A stretch of DNA of 64,000 nt from Blastomyces gilchristii SLH14081 (GCF_000003855.2 NW_003101665.1:786828-850827), one strand, 5' to 3'; shown: positions 1 to 13,790, numbered from the stretch's first letter. The notes: generated by a model not told the origin, from the sequence alone. Made by a program: numbers and translations.

Positions 1-3000
1 TGTCCTCGAAGAAGCTTACACAGAAAAAATCACATCACTAAATTGTTCCATCAATCCAATAGCTATCTATCTATTTGAGATTCATTCAGTCTGAGAAATC
101 AGAGTAATTGATTGATAAATAGAACTTGCGGTAAGGGTTTATAAGTCATTATTATTAACATTAAAACTTCAATACTACTGCGTTTCAAAGATATAGCATC
201 AAAGAAGCCAAAACAAAATTTCTCTCTGAAACTTAGTATCAATCTCGAGAAGAATGGGTTGATTGGGTGGCTGTGATAGTAAATTATCAAAGGAGAAAAC
301 AGACATAGGACATAAAGGGAAAGAAAAATGCTTACTACGGTAGATAAACAAAGTCAAGCGGGGTTTTTTGCTACTCTATTACCTTCTTCTTTCTTTTGAT
401 ACCCCCCATTGTATTAGACTGCATTGCCAAATTGATGAAGATGCTGCCTCTATTTAAGTGAGCAGTGAACCCATCTGCCTCTGCTGCAGTATCTCACCGG
501 ACACCGCTGCGGGAATGTCTAAGCTGATTTTTCAGAGGTTGCTGAAAACTTTGCCATAATCGAGCAAAACTCGCCGTAATCCGCATAGAAGTTGAGGTTC
601 GGTAGCCAATAATATATGCTTTTAGACGAATGGGAGCCTGGGAGGTGGTTATGCAACTCAACGAAAAATACCTAGGCCTCACGAATACGGAGGATAGAAA
701 GAGCCAATTGGAATGCGTCTCTTCCATCAAAAACAATAAGTAAAATATCTCCGAATGAGATATGATCTAGTGAGAGGTCAGAAGCACTGGATGAACTTGG
801 CCTCGCTTGCCCTAGTAAGGTATGTCATTGATGAGTGCAAAAACCTCGATACATGCCTGGAAAAAAAATGTGAGCAAATGAAGTTTTTTTCTCTAAAAAA
901 TAAGCAGACCCAGGGAGTACAGTAGCTAAGCTTTGTGATATGATGCCAACCAATGCAAGCACTTTTCAAAACATGGCGGCTTGTCATCCTTGCAGGATAA
1001 CCCAAACATGCCAATAGGAGACAAGAAAAGAAGTAAAGGAGGAAAAAGAAAAACTTGCAGAACAGACATCACACATGGTCTTACTCGCGGTTGAACAGGC
1101 AAGATGAGAGGCAATCCGTGCAAATATAAAATATATTATTTCAAATATCTGTGGTCAGTCATCACAGCTATTGTTTTGCTTGACACAGCCAAACGGCTCA
1201 AAAATGAACCTGCGGATTGATGGTAATCTAAACGAATAAATAGTGTAGTGTCAAGGGCAGATTTGAGAAAGTTCTGATCTATCAACTAACTAACATAAGT
1301 TAGTAGTTACATCAAAAAGTAAAACCTATCGAGTTGAATGGAAGCATATGTTTCGAGACAAGGAGCGTTCTCTCGCACCGATTGGCAGCTTATCCATCCA
1401 CGTAGACAAGGTACTCCTCGTATAGGAACAAGGAACCTTGCGAAGGTTGAGGAGGAAACTTCTATTATTATTTGAGGCGGCGAATTGCGGCTAACTATCC
1501 TGGTACGTATTCTCATCTCAATTCCCTGTTGAGCGCGAAAGCTCCGAGATTTCATTGCTGAGGCTCTGTTTCATCTATTGCCTCTTTTTTTTTTTTCTTT
1601 TCTCGTTCCCCCCAATTGGCATGTCCTTTTGAGATGGATGACATATGTCGAATTTCCCATATCCGAAACAAGCAAGGGGGATGGGTGGGGGTAAGACGCG
1701 CGGAAGATGGAGTGGACGCTAGCATGACGAACACCGAATAAAAAGTGTGGGAGGCTTTGAGAAGAATTAACTTTCTTTTGCATTGTTCTGATTGGGAAAA
1801 AGTCATGTTTAACTGCACCTAAGGATGGCCTCAGGAGTATGGAGGTGAGCGCGTGCAGGGAACAGGCATACGATCCTAGTCTGCGCTGGATGACACTGTA
1901 GGTATTCCGAGAATGTCGAGAGGGCGTGTTCCTAAGAATCACCACGGCCACTTCTGAACCCGATGAAAAGGCAAGCATTGTCTTTCATGATAAGTTACCG
2001 GATCATGACATTATTATTGCTGTTTCTACCATTAGCGACGTTGTCGCAATGGGTTTTCAACGAGGCAATGGTATGTATATGTATAGATATTTTGATAAAA
2101 CAAGCATTCTTTATGCTTAAAAATAAGTCTTCTCGTGGCCCTCCACTTTTTTCAAAGTGGGCTCTCTCTGCTTGCTTCAGTTCTCCACCGGACTATGACA
2201 ACTGCCGAAGCGTGAAGATAGATAGGGCATAGCTGGGTGGATAAAAAAAATACCCAGCTTCGACCGCAACAAAATCACCATGAAAGGTAGATATGAGGTA
2301 TCGCATCCCGCGCCCTTTTCACTATGATATTCACAATGATTATATGAGAGTCTGTGAGGACCCGTATTGTACTTAGTACTGTACAGCGCCTTGCCTGGAT
2401 CCTTTTTCCCTTTCAAAGAGGTCAATACCAGTTTCCTGTCAAAGCGGAAGCGATGTCTGCCCGTTGCTTCTCATTGTTGTTACCAATAAAAGACAGGTAG
2501 GATTCGGGAAAAGGGGCTGCACGAATGCTTCCAAAACAACAATGTCTTAGTTACCTATATCTGATCCCCTGAAGGCTCATTGATGCATTATTAACTAAAA
2601 CCATTTCGGTATCAGGAGAGGAGGCTATGCTGGCAACAAATGAGCGACAAATGAGCAACAAAGCGCAAGTTGCACGCTAAATAGGGGGTGGGTGTTCAAA
2701 GGGATTGGTAGCATCCAGCCCATCGGGATCACCAAGTTGGGTTAGAAGGAGGCTAGGCAAACGTTTTCTGATTTCAAGACAGCACCGCATTGTGCAAGAT
2801 GGCTCCGAAATCGGATTGAGCTGGGGGAATAACTAGGGGAAGGGAAGGGAGTTTGGAATTCAGCTGTTGTGTTCTGACTTCAAAATACCAGGTTCCCTTC
2901 TTTCTGTTTGCCGGCCTTTTAGGCTGAGGGTGAGGCGGTGTTTCTCAATCAGAGCTTCAGGTTTGATCAGCGACACTAGAGCATGTCAGAACCTGCCAAC

Positions 3001-4573
3001 ACCAACCAATTATTGGCAGACGCGGAGCATGCTCCGGTGCCGAGAACCTATCCCCCCGTCAATACCCCCCGTCAATACCCTGGCGGACATAAGAGCCGTG
3101 ACCGCCAGTCAAATCACGGTTTTCCTGATGTACGATGTATGAATTTTCATCACGACCCTGGTTTCAAGTCAGCCCATGTAACTTCTACCCTCTATGGCCA
3201 GATCAGCGAGTTCCTGTAAACCATACCACCGGTAAAATAACTGTCAACCGCAATACCATCACGCGTTTCCTGCTCTTGTCTCCTTCGTCCCTGATTCCAG
3301 CGCTGTTTGATAGTCTTATTAGTGTTGTAGACAGATATCTTGGCATGAAAGAGGGAAGCTCGGCAATTCAATTCCTCTAGCCTCAGACAAACTAGCGAAA
3401 CTATTATTGACCATGAATTCATGATAGCATTGATCTTGGGAATCATGCCATGGAGTTCGTTTTCTCCCTAGACACCATATCAAGATTAGCGAAAGATAAC
3501 AACTCTTGATATCAAGAAGGAGACACAGACGTATCACATAAAATAGTTTCATTTTCTAAGTCTGCATCAATCTTCTATTAAACCTTGCTGCTCTCTCTTT
3601 GGCATTGCTCAAGAACCCTCACTTACTTCTTTTTGCAGAAAATATAAGAAAATGAAACAAAATGCACAATTAGAAAATAACCCCCTTTTGCAAAGCAATA
3701 ATAATATGACATCCAATCTCCTCCAGCCAGGATAGGATCCCAGCCAAAACCCCGAGCTCACCCGAAAATCGAATTCGGTAACTAAAAGGATTCCGAAAAT
3801 GCCGCGAAAAACGAGCCATTATTGTTGTTTTTCTCGAAAAAACGCAAATGGTCTTGAGTTGATTTAAAAACGCACGCTCATTGGACCGAACCACACATAT
3901 CCAGACGAGTTTTCCCTATTTCAGCCTTTCCGAACCCCTTGTTGGGTAACTTGCTAAATGTTACGCTACTCGAGGCTAGTAAATAGTATACATGACACCG
4001 AGGCGAGCGGGTACCTGATTCATCATCAGCAGCAGCCAGCAAAGCAAAAACAGGGCAATGATAATGAAGGAAAGCATGAGCATGGGAAGAACGATAATGG
4101 AAAGAGAAACAGGAAAACTGGTTTTCTCTTTGTGAAGAGGGGAGAGTTCATTTCTTTTGCCGCTCTGGTTTTTTTTTTTTGGTTTTTTTGGTTTTTTTCG
4201 GGTTTTTTTTTTTTTTTTTTGAGTTCACTTGAAGGCGAGTTCGGGCAGAATAATTTTGCCTAAGAATATTTATTATTCCCTTAGGCAAATGTATGTTTCA
4301 ACTTAAATTTTTTTTTTTTTTTATGCAGCGGAAGATTCGCGGCGGTATTCATTGACTATTAATAATAGTCGAGTAGTTTTGTTACAATCCCTTCCTTCAT
4401 ACGAGTATTGTTACTCACGAAAGCAGCTTGATCCATGGATGTGAGACCTTTGACACGTGCTCCAAGTCTTCCAGAAGCCTTCGATGCTTCCAGAATGAAG
4501 GATTTATGGATCCCAAAAATGCCAGGCCTAGATTGTTTGGGTTTATGCCCCTGAAGTTCCAGGCAAAAAATGG

Positions 4574-4604
<31 letters not shown>

Positions 4605-4970
4605 AGGCACCGCCACATTTTGATACACATACACAATTTCTTTTGGTAATCCTTCTTGCCAGGGAGGTTAATCGTTGCAAATGGTGGTAATTTCATTTAT
4701 CACTATTATGATAAACCCAGGTAATATGAATTATTATATGGACCTCTTTATTTTTTGAGAGAGGAGAAATTTCCAAGTCACCTGGCAAGCCCGTCACAGG
4801 AACAATGCAGCCATGTTCGACTTAAAGTGGAACCTGCCCACATATCTTGAAGCTTGTTTTTCATGTCCCATCTTTTACACTTTTAGCCTTGCCAAATCTG
4901 GTAAATGACGGAATATATTTCTCAGCTGTCTATACCGAACCCGTCCGAACGTAGTTTATATAAGACCGTA
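1..4970. other. Gene-free stretch, left end
   Basis: No open frame here has a recognisable domain, a plausible splice model or protein-like composition on either strand. The longest frames are short and change composition with local base runs. The stretch holds homopolymer tracts (a 30-A run at 4574-4603, T runs near 4175-4220 and 4308-4322) and small hairpins, for example a 9-bp stem around 4257-4292. I see no RNA gene. Confidence 0.6.
4574..4603. repeat. Poly(A) run of 30
   Basis: An uninterrupted run of 30 A. Similar long homopolymers occur at 11646-11670, 30885-30912 (28 T) and 32014-32047 (34 A). They lie between genes and may be length-variable or assembly-sensitive. Confidence 0.9.
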
Positions 4971-5125
4971 AGCGAGTCGGCCGCTTTGTACTGCCCCATC
5001 AAATTTGTATGTAAAGATACCTACCTATATTTGTTTGTTATGTTTGTTTCAAAAGTATCTCCACAAACAAATTTGATGGGGCTGTACAAACTGACCTACC
5101 TACTCGCCTATCTGGCCGGCTCGCT
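4971..5125. mobile_element. 155-bp MITE with TA flanks
   Basis: The left end begins AGCGAGTCGGCC and the right end is its near reverse complement (GGCCGGCTCGCT), one mismatch in 12. A second inverted pair follows inside: a CCCCATCAAATTTGT-type sequence near 5000 and its complement near 5070. The element is flanked by the dinucleotide TA at 4969-4970 and 5126-5127, as expected for Tc1/mariner-type insertions. It has no coding capacity, so it would depend on a transposase elsewhere. The superfamily is inferred only from the TA flanks. Confidence 0.65.
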
Positions 5126-5552
5126 TAGAGACTTAAGTTATGCGAAGTACACTGGAGGGTGGCGTCCTTTGTAAGGAAGGGCATGTTTTGGAGTTAATTA
5201 TTGTCACCCATGTTTGGAGTGAGTTATTGTGGCCTCTTGATGGGAGCACAACATACCCCAACGCTTGGGTCCCACGGAGGATGTGGTCGGTGCTTTGGTG
5301 TTACTTAAAAGCCCGGTGGAGAGATGCCTCATGGCCGGGTTTGGGTGGGTTAGAAAGGCCCATCTATCCATGCGGGCCGGACATCTAAATCGCTTTGGTC
5401 CCCGTTCATGTAATTCTACCAGCTTCGTGACTCGTGGGGACGCTGGGGAGGGTTGGGCTGGAAGTGAGATGCAGTGGGTCGAATCAACAACGATTTACCC
5501 ACAATTATTCCGTGAGGATAGCTTATTTCTTATTTTCGGGGATATATATGTA

Positions 5553-6212
5553 ATTGATAGGGACGCGCCCACTAAGTTCAATTGGGTTTAGGCCGGTAAT
5601 TGAATTTCCATTGATTAATTATGTAAAAACCGGAAATCTTATGTGCACGCAGAAACCACTGCCTACCTGGGCCCTACGGTAGCCCACCCTTCTACTCCCT
5701 CGGCTGCTCTGGGGGGCAAAAGATCTCATTCTACTACTGCCGGTGCCAGCGACAGAAGCTGCAGGATATGACTGATCTAACCATCTTATGAGCTGAGTTT
5801 GAGAGGTTTCATGTTGTGTGTATTAATCTAGCTAGTGGCAAACTAATATATGTGGGGTCACGTGGGTTAGGGCTGGTGGGTGTAGGAACCTCCAACAGAG
5901 TTTAAGGACAATAAAAGGCAATTTTTTGAAGAAATAATGGAAGCTTCTCTATTTCAACTCTATCATCTTGTGATACACAGCAGGCAGAACAGGTGGCTTT
6001 GGAGAATCTGTGAGAGGATGAGAAGGATTATTTGAGAGGCATTGTAGATATGATGGGTGCTGTTTGATCTTTTAACCACTACACAGTACTTTTTTTACGC
6101 GTGTTCATCCTATGCATATAAGATTTCCAGTTTTTTACATATTAACTTAATTAATGGAAAGTCAATTACCGAGCCATGCCTATTCTAATTTAGTGGGGGC
6201 GTCCCTATCAAT
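5553..6212. mobile_element. 660-bp TIR element, non-autonomous
   Basis: The first roughly 95 bases (ATTGATAGGGACGC...) reappear as an imperfect reverse complement at 6106-6212. Shared blocks are GATAGGGACG, CCCACTAA, GGTAATTGA, TTTCCATT and GGAAATCTTAT. The interior of about 450 bp has no open frame of note, so it is a MITE-like, non-autonomous DNA element. The target-site duplication is unclear: bases outside the repeat are GTA on the left and GAT on the right. Family not assigned. Confidence 0.7.
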
Positions 6213-9200
6213 GATGGGATGGTTCCATGTAAATCCCTTTTATTTCAAGTAGGTATTTCTTCGCGGGAAAACGATAATCAGGACAAAATAAGACAGTTTT
6301 GATGGTGACAACGGCGATTGTCCCTGAATAGTTATTTTGTATGTACCCTGCTCTTAAGATAACATAATGAGGTGAGGTCGCCCAAATTGTGAAACACATG
6401 AGAACACTGGGCTAACCAAGCAGTTGCCAACCAATGAGTGGTGATGTGGCAGATGGCGCTGGCATTGACCCTTGCCACAACGCATGATGTAAGTTTGTTC
6501 ATTTAGCAAATCATTGACATGGTGGTACATGGTCTAGGATAGATTGTTTTTATAGTGCTGAAGGGATTAGAAGCAGGTTGGGTTGGCTGCAGGGAGCAAC
6601 CCTGTTCAAGAGCATTGCGCTCTCTCTCTCTCTCTCTCTGTTTCTCCCTTTCTTTTTATGACAGGGAGCATACAATGTTTCTAGGCTGTCTGTCATTTCC
6701 GAAATGCTTTGTTGCCCGCGTGCCTGGTATTCCCTATGCCGGAAGTTAGGTCTGTGTCAGCCAGGATCGAAACTACCCTTCACCCGGGTGAACAAATATT
6801 GGATAGGACCGTAGGATTCACTGATAACGAGAATGATAGGACCTGGGTTAACCTACCTACCATGGCCATGCTTGAGCATCTGATAATGCATCATTCAGAA
6901 GGGCGGAACTTCCTGATACCAACCTGTTTTCCGCGAAACTTTTCACCAACCAACCTCAGTACGGAGTACAGTACGGTATATACGGCCGTACCTGTGTACT
7001 GTAAATACGTGGCTGTACGCTGCGCACTCTACTGCGTACTTTCCATGTAAAGTGTCAGCAATAGTGCGTGGCAGTACGGCACAGAGTACATCCACCCCAG
7101 CGAGAGGACGGAAGGCCATGGCTTTGCTCGGAGCGGTCAAGGAACGCAACAGCGCTGTAACTACGAAATAGTACTCCGTAACTACTCCGTAGCTCTGAGC
7201 GTTCTGCAGACGAAGCCACATCCTGCAAGGACGCACGCCCTTTCCAGGGCGCCGCTCTTAGGCTTCATCCACACGGAACTCCCCCGAGTGTTGCTGCTGA
7301 AAACGCCACCAGGATGCAGGGTTGCCCAAGCCTTGCTGGTGCCTGTGAGTGGGATGGATGGTGCGGCGGCAAGCTCGCGAGTTGCTTTTTTTTCTCCCCC
7401 AATGATCATACCATTGCTTTTGGTTATTTTGGGTTTCTCAACAATCCTTTGATGGTGATTTAGAACGAGCCGGTTCGAGTTCACCATTGAGCAAGCTATT
7501 TTCGGTAGGAGTGAGTGGCTTGTAGGCAATAATAACCACAACCCTTTCCGTATTTCCCGTGAGGAATGCGATATCCAAAGCTGCTTGTAGTGCGTTAGTT
7601 GAGGCTGGATGCCGAGGAACGCCGTGAATGACAAATGTCTTGGCTATTCAGCGCTCTTCCTCCTTCAGCGAAATTAAACCTGTTGCAGATTGTTGTTTGT
7701 AAAGTTCTGGTCCTTGTGTCGATAGTGCAGCTTACGTCATATTCGTTGAAATGCCAACGTTGCAATAATTATAATAATTAATGATACCGAACCAAGGCGC
7801 AACCGGCAAACTATGTTGCTAGCCGATCTTTCCTAAAGCTCCCAGTCGGCGCCTCAAGAACCAAGCTCAGAATGCGAGTGGCTATGAGAAAGAAACCGCC
7901 AAACCAGCGACCAAGGAACTGTCAAGCTAGTTTACTCTAGTGCAAGTGATTTGATGTTTCGGCCACCCCAAGGAAGGACTTCCCGGGGTTGGATCTGCCA
8001 CTATTTTTCCTTCGATGATATAACGCAGAGTTTGGGGCAAAACGTTCTCCCTCCTTTCCTGGTTTTATTGGCCAGGGACACCGAAGAGGGGAGCGCCAGG
8101 GTGCTTGGCCAATAGCTAGTCACGACTAGCGGGCTCATCACTTTTGTTCTCTGTTGTTCCTGCGAAGTCGTTGCATCCCGGCCACAGCGATGGTGAGACG
8201 CCTTTTTAAAATTACCAACGCACAATCTTGGAAGGCTGATTTGCTTGGCCCGAGGCAAGAGCGCTTTTGTCTTTTTGACATCTGATGATTCATTGGCACG
8301 CGGTGTTATTTCATGCATGACTCGACAAACTCAAAACTTTTTTTTTTTTTTTTGCCACAGGGTCCTTTGGCACTAGTATGATCATCAAGAGAAGAGCAAT
8401 GCAAATGCGGTAGCTTGTTACACGGCCTCTAGAAACACGTTTTTGATCATGCATTAATTGTGACAATTGGCCGTGATAACAGTGTCATAGTGGCATAGAT
8501 GGATTCTCGTTCCCTTTTCAGGTACCGCAATTATTAAGCTTAATACCGTCGATCATCATCTCCATAAAACCAGCCCTTGGTTTGGTAATCAGTCACCAGG
8601 AGCCTGGGGCCCAAGGGCGAAAGGATGTGGATACGGCACTTGGGAATGATCCCGATAACGGAATAGCATAACACCGCCTAGGCGGCGGGTAGAGCAATCC
8701 AGTGGACGAGTAACTTGCATATGTGGATCCCAACGGGGTCCTGATTTGCCGACAGTTGAATAAATCTGCTTGATTTTATACAAGCATGTACTGTCAAGCA
8801 ACGTCTCTTTTTTCAAGTTTTTTGATACATCTGTCTCAACCAAGCTTTCGAGATTAGATTCGAGAGTAGCCGAAGTGGGACTCGGATATCTTGACGGTTT
8901 CAAGGATGGTTTATCAATGTGAATTGGGGCTTGCAAATTTTGGGAGGGTCTGGCCGGCTGGCAAAAGAAACCCCCACCCCGAGCTCTCGCGCTGGGGGAA
9001 TTTCCGGCTGAATGCTTCCTCTCGGATCGGATAGAAGAGAACAATGGTGGAGCAAGGCCACAAGAACCCTCCGTACGGAGTACAACCGTCTCTAACAATG
9101 AGGGGGCGCAGAGAAGAATCTCCAGCTCTAGCATCCTGCAACTCGGCATACAAATGACAAGAAGTTACAAATGTTTGAAAGAGAGGGGGGGCCACAAAAA

Positions 9201-9321
9201 ATTGTTCGCGAAGCTCAAAAGAATAATTACATCTCTTTTCTGGCTCCCGCACCCCCACAACGGCAGTTGGGCCATAACCCAAATGTTATGTGTGGCTCCC
9301 TTGTTGACAGCTGGAGACTGA
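6213..9321. other. Gene-free stretch
   Basis: No supportable gene. It contains a (CT)n run at about 6620-6640, a cluster of GTAC-rich and TACTCCGTA-type words around 6960-7200, and a T run near 8338-8353. Two longer minus-strand open frames (7182-7634 and 8589-9149) lack recognisable domains and are treated as chance. Confidence 0.5.
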
Positions 9322-10062
9322 GGGCCTGTTCGGTGATTTTTCCTGTACAGTGCCAGGGCTGTACAGAAAGTGGATATTTAACTTCTGATGGTGTTAATCT
9401 TCATTATTGTCACCTTTTCTTATATGAATAGTAGTCTGCTTAGTGTTTTGACATTACAGAGTACTTCCTTATGAATGGTTTTTTATGATGATGACTATCA
9501 TACTATTTCAGCAGATATATAGCAGTATGAAAATCCTGTTATCTATCTTTACACATTAAATATCAGTGAAAAATGAATCTTAATGAGTCTTAAATTGATC
9601 ACTTTTGCAGTGACAAGCCTTATTAACTGCTGTCTATGATATAGATACTGTTATATTACTTCTCAAGTTATATTATCACAGTTACTCATCATAATTGTTG
9701 ATTTTTGATGATATTTACAGATCTCTGAATGCTGTACTCTGGACTCTGTACTCTGTACAGTCACACTGAGACATGTCAGTATATATCATAACTCATTCCA
9801 GTGTATACAGTACAGATTTAACTTGAATAGATTTAGATCTATCACTTTTTCAGCTAAATACACTGTTGAACTCTATAATATGAATCTGACTGTCAGCTTG
9901 ATATGCTTGGTGAGTTGTACAGAGTTATACACAGAATCTACTGAACAGAAGACCTTATTCAGCCAGGTTAGTGTGTATAACCCCGGCCAGAGCCGTCCAG
10001 GGCCGTACAAGCTGGCACTGTACGGACTTATACAGCCCTGGACGGGGTCACCGAACAGGCCC
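9322..10062. mobile_element. 741-bp TIR element, AT-rich core
   Basis: The left terminus GGGCCTGTTCGGTGA is repeated perfectly as a reverse complement at the right end, giving 15-bp terminal inverted repeats. Subterminal GTACAG and CCAGGGC words are also mirrored on both sides. The flanks are TGA at 9319-9321 and TGA at 10063-10065, a 3-bp duplication. Terminus and duplication length recall PIF/Harbinger-type elements, although their usual target is TWA rather than TGA. The interior is AT-rich, poor in CpG and GG/CC, and has no transposase frame. It looks mutated in the same style as the block beyond 41.6 kb. Confidence 0.75.
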
Positions 10063-10065
10063 TGA

Positions 10066-13000
10066 GAGCGCAGGTGCGCGGGCCATGCTCAAGCCTCCAT
10101 GTATTCCTTTGTTCCTTTACTTGATCTTTTTATCTTTTTGTCTGGGGAAAAAGAAGATCAGAGGGAAGGGGGGAGATGTCATATATATATATTTTTTCTT
10201 TTTTTTCGATTCTCTCAGCTTTTCATGTCTCCATCATTTACCTCCCCAAATGGTTTGCGCAACATCCCAAAAAAATATAGATATAACGATAATATATATT
10301 ACGGCACAACTAAAATATGACAACATATTAATATTACAGCATATTTCAACAGCCGAAGCTCACAATACCCCATTTTTCACATACCTCCTAGCGTATTTTT
10401 CCCTTGTTCCATTCCCGAGTTCCAGTGCCGGGCAAAATGTTTAAAATACCCGCCAAGACTCTAAGGATAATTGCTAGCGGAGGATACCGCTCATATGGAC
10501 AGGAAATCAGGAGAGAGGTCATGTGTGCTGTACCATTTTTTTATTGTGTTTTTTTTTTTTTTACTTTTCTAGAAGAGTTGTCAGATCACAAGTGCTTCTT
10601 TGGTCTGTCTGAAAAAGTTCCAGGGATGAATGGGCGCTGATTTGATAGATATATTAGTTACATTTAACTTTTTTTTAAAAAAAAAATCAGTGTAATCATT
10701 TAGTTACTCTTGTTGAGAATTTTTTTTTTTCCGTTTAGCCTTTTTTTCAAAAGTTTCTTTTGTCTGTCTGTTTCAAAGAAAGAGCCTTTCCGCATGGTTC
10801 GATTTCAGGAACGGGGAATTTTTTTTTTCTTAATGTTCGCCCGTTGAAAAAAGTTTGGGGGTATGATGTCATTACAACTCTGTGCTGCGTAGGTGCTTGG
10901 GCCCAAGATTGCTCGTGAATTAGAAAGCCGAGGACGTCGTGGCAATAGGCCTCGGGTCGGACTGCGCTGTACAGTACATGTACAGTACATGCTACTGTAC
11001 ATTTCAACATCCATGCCCCTGTAGTTATTACGTACATATATATATATAGTTATATACAACTACAGCGTAGACCATGTTGAGATTTCAAAGCACAAGTAGT
11101 ATAAAACTACTACAATTATTATTATTGACTCGCGCTTTGCAACATTCACTGTTACTATTTGATGAGGGGAAAAAGGGCAGCTGCTACTGCCAAGACATAA
11201 ATTACGCGTTGAATAACCTTAGAATGCATGTTTACGCGATCACGTGATATTCCATAGTTCGCGTTGAAGGGCGCGTTTTCCGTCCATGTAAAAAAAAAAG
11301 AAAAAAAAAAAAGAACCAAAGATAGAAAATGTGTATAATTGTGAAGGCTAGGTAAGCAATAATAATAACCTTTGCTACACGGCTTGTATTGGAGGGATAG
11401 TATAGTACTGGCTAGGGCTGATTAGGTGATCCGGAGATAACAAGTGCCAAGTGATAGTTTAGAGGGACCTTGAGAGCATGGAATTCCGCCGCTCTGTAAC
11501 ATACATACGATAATTAATAAAATTACTAGGATAGACAGTTATAATGAGAAGAAATATTATCTTTGTCTGAAGAATCATTATTTTTGGTCAATTTTGAATA
11601 ACTATTTCTTCTGCTTCTGGCATTATTTTTGCGCCAAAAGAAAGCAAAAAAAAAAAAAAAAAAAAAAAAAAGCTTGTTTCTTCAAGAAATGAATCACTTC
11701 TTTTAGCCTGGAAACAAAGAAAAATTGCAGGGAATATTTTTTTTTTTTTTAAATTTCTTAAACTTTTCTATGCGTTGTCTAATACTCAGCATTTGATGAC
11801 TTGAAGAATAAATAATACAACCTACGAATGAATGCATTTCATCCTCACTGCTCAACTGACCTTTTCTAGTCCCAGTTCTCAGGCACTTGTCCGAACAAGA
11901 CATTTTCCGCGAGAAAGTCAATCAATAAATAAATGAATAAATGGTTTCATGGTACTGAGAGTTGCCAAGCTCCGCGCGTGTTTAATTAATAATGAGGGAA
12001 AAAAAGTTGTTTATTTGTGCATTCGCCACATCCTAGTATTGGAACGGGGGTAATTATGTGGTATGTATCGCTGGTTAGTACATTTACCGGTTCATACGGC
12101 GCATGGCGACGGTGTGACGGTGCGTGGGCGTAGGCATGGTTTTATCGGCGCTGCAGCTTGTTGGCGATCGTCCATCCCCCCACGATAACGGATTATCTTG
12201 ATTCTTATTATTAGGTTCGTATCTGGCGGGCAAATTGGTGATTTTGTTCGCTGGCCTTTTCTGAGAAGGGGGCCTTTGTTTTTCTTGGGATGGATGGAGG
12301 GAGGGAGGGAGGGAGGGGGGATATACTTGAAAGAGGAGGTTTTGTTCGTGATTTAGAATGACGGGGTGCCCTTTTTCTGTAAGTTACAAGGAATTGCGCG
12401 GTTATGATTATGAAAAGAATAATAATGAATGCCATTTGGTTGTGATATCTATGGGATCGGGGAGGTAAAACCCTGGAAAGGAAGCGCGATTACAACAAAC
12501 AAGCAACCTAACAACACATTCCAAAGCGCGCACTGATTGACATCATGTTGTTTATAGTAGCAGGCAGTCAGTAGCGGGAAAAAGTTATTTATTTCCGTAT
12601 CAGTTTTCTTCCACCTGCGTTGCTTATAACAGACCCGCGTTTCCCCCTTATTTCTCCTCTACTTCGTAACCTCCCCTTCCCTTCCCGGCCTCCAATTATC
12701 CCCTCCCCCTCCTACCCCTCCTCCCGCTTCCACCCCCAAATTCCTGGATACATACCTTCCTCCCTCGCACAAGCTTCCACAAGCTCACACAAGCTCCCGC
12801 CGCCCCTCCTCCACCTCCCCTCGTGGTAGTACCAAAAAATTAAAAAATTAAAAATTAAAAAAAATAAAAAATAAAAAATAAAAAAAATAAAAATAAAAAC
12901 CAATAAGAAGTGACCTCACATTTTCAAGGATTTTTTGATACCGATGTCAGTTCCGCACATGTCAAATCTGCAAGCCACTTGAAACTAAAAGCTCCCCCAA

Positions 13001-13660
13001 CCGCGGAACACAGCGAGAGTGGCGTCCCACCGCCATCTTGTCTAGATTTGCTCCAATGTTTCCTTTTTAGGGATTTTGTTCATTATTTCCTGCACAACTT
13101 TCTCTTCTTACTGCTGTGCTTCCTTCTGGCGTTAGATGTTGCCACCCACCCGTGGGAATCAGGAGAGTAGAAACGATGTACATGTACATTGTACATGTTA
13201 GAATACATACATACATACATGTAGTTTATTTTTACTTTTTTAAACCGGTCAATATCCAGAGTTCAGGAACATAGTATTCGGACGCAGTCCCAAGATTTCC
13301 AGTACCAAAGTACTCCGTACCAAACACCGAAGAGGGACGGTTCGGTTCCGAGATGAGATTTCAAAAGAATCTCTTTGAAGAAAAGACTATCCGTGAGATT
13401 ATATTTTGCTCTGTATTATTTTTGTACGGTATAGCTATACACCTATCTGTATCTGTATGTGGTGACCGGAAGATATACTGTTTTGGAACTACTGTTATTA
13501 TTTTTATCTCATCTTGAGCGAGCGAAGCGAGTAAGCAGTGGAGACAGCATAACGGTGACCCGAAGAAAAAGTGTTGATATCAACAAGGTTTTTCGGTTCG
13601 AAGCTTGGAACCTGGCGTCGTTCCCCGAGGACCAGGAGGCGGGACAGACAGGCCAGACAC
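10066..13660. other. Gene-free stretch with short repeats
   Basis: No gene supported. It holds T-rich and A-rich runs, a nested palindrome-like cluster of TGTACAGTACATG words at 10970-11005, a GGGA repeat at about 12298-12318, a pyrimidine-rich stretch at 12640-12825 followed by an A/T-only stretch to about 12900, and GTACATGTACAT at 13177-13200. Open frames across these runs are artefacts of composition. Confidence 0.5.
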
Positions 13661-13663
13661 AAG

Positions 13664-13790
13664 GCGAGTCAGTCAGTCAGTCAAGTCAGCCAGTCAAGTC
13701 AGTCAATCAAGTCAATAAATCAATCAAGTCAGTCAGTCAGTCAAGTCAGGCAGGCAGGCAAGGCAGGCAAGGCATCAATCATTCATCACA
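13664..13790. repeat. Degenerate GTCA/GGCA tandem array
   Basis: Repeats of GTCA, interspersed with GTCAA and GGCA, run for about 125 bp. They force a Ser/Gln/Val-rich translation in several frames (for example 13459-13893), which I do not regard as a protein. The array lies about 1.7 kb upstream of the zinc-finger regulator start codon. Confidence 0.75.

Noticed and set aside
7182..7634. 150-codon minus-strand frame
   Set aside because: No domain. Two stretches look mildly protein-like, but there is no conserved motif I can name.
8589..9149. 186-codon minus-strand frame
   Set aside because: No recognisable motif, no ordered hydrophobic pattern and no supporting splice partner; length within chance for this GC content.
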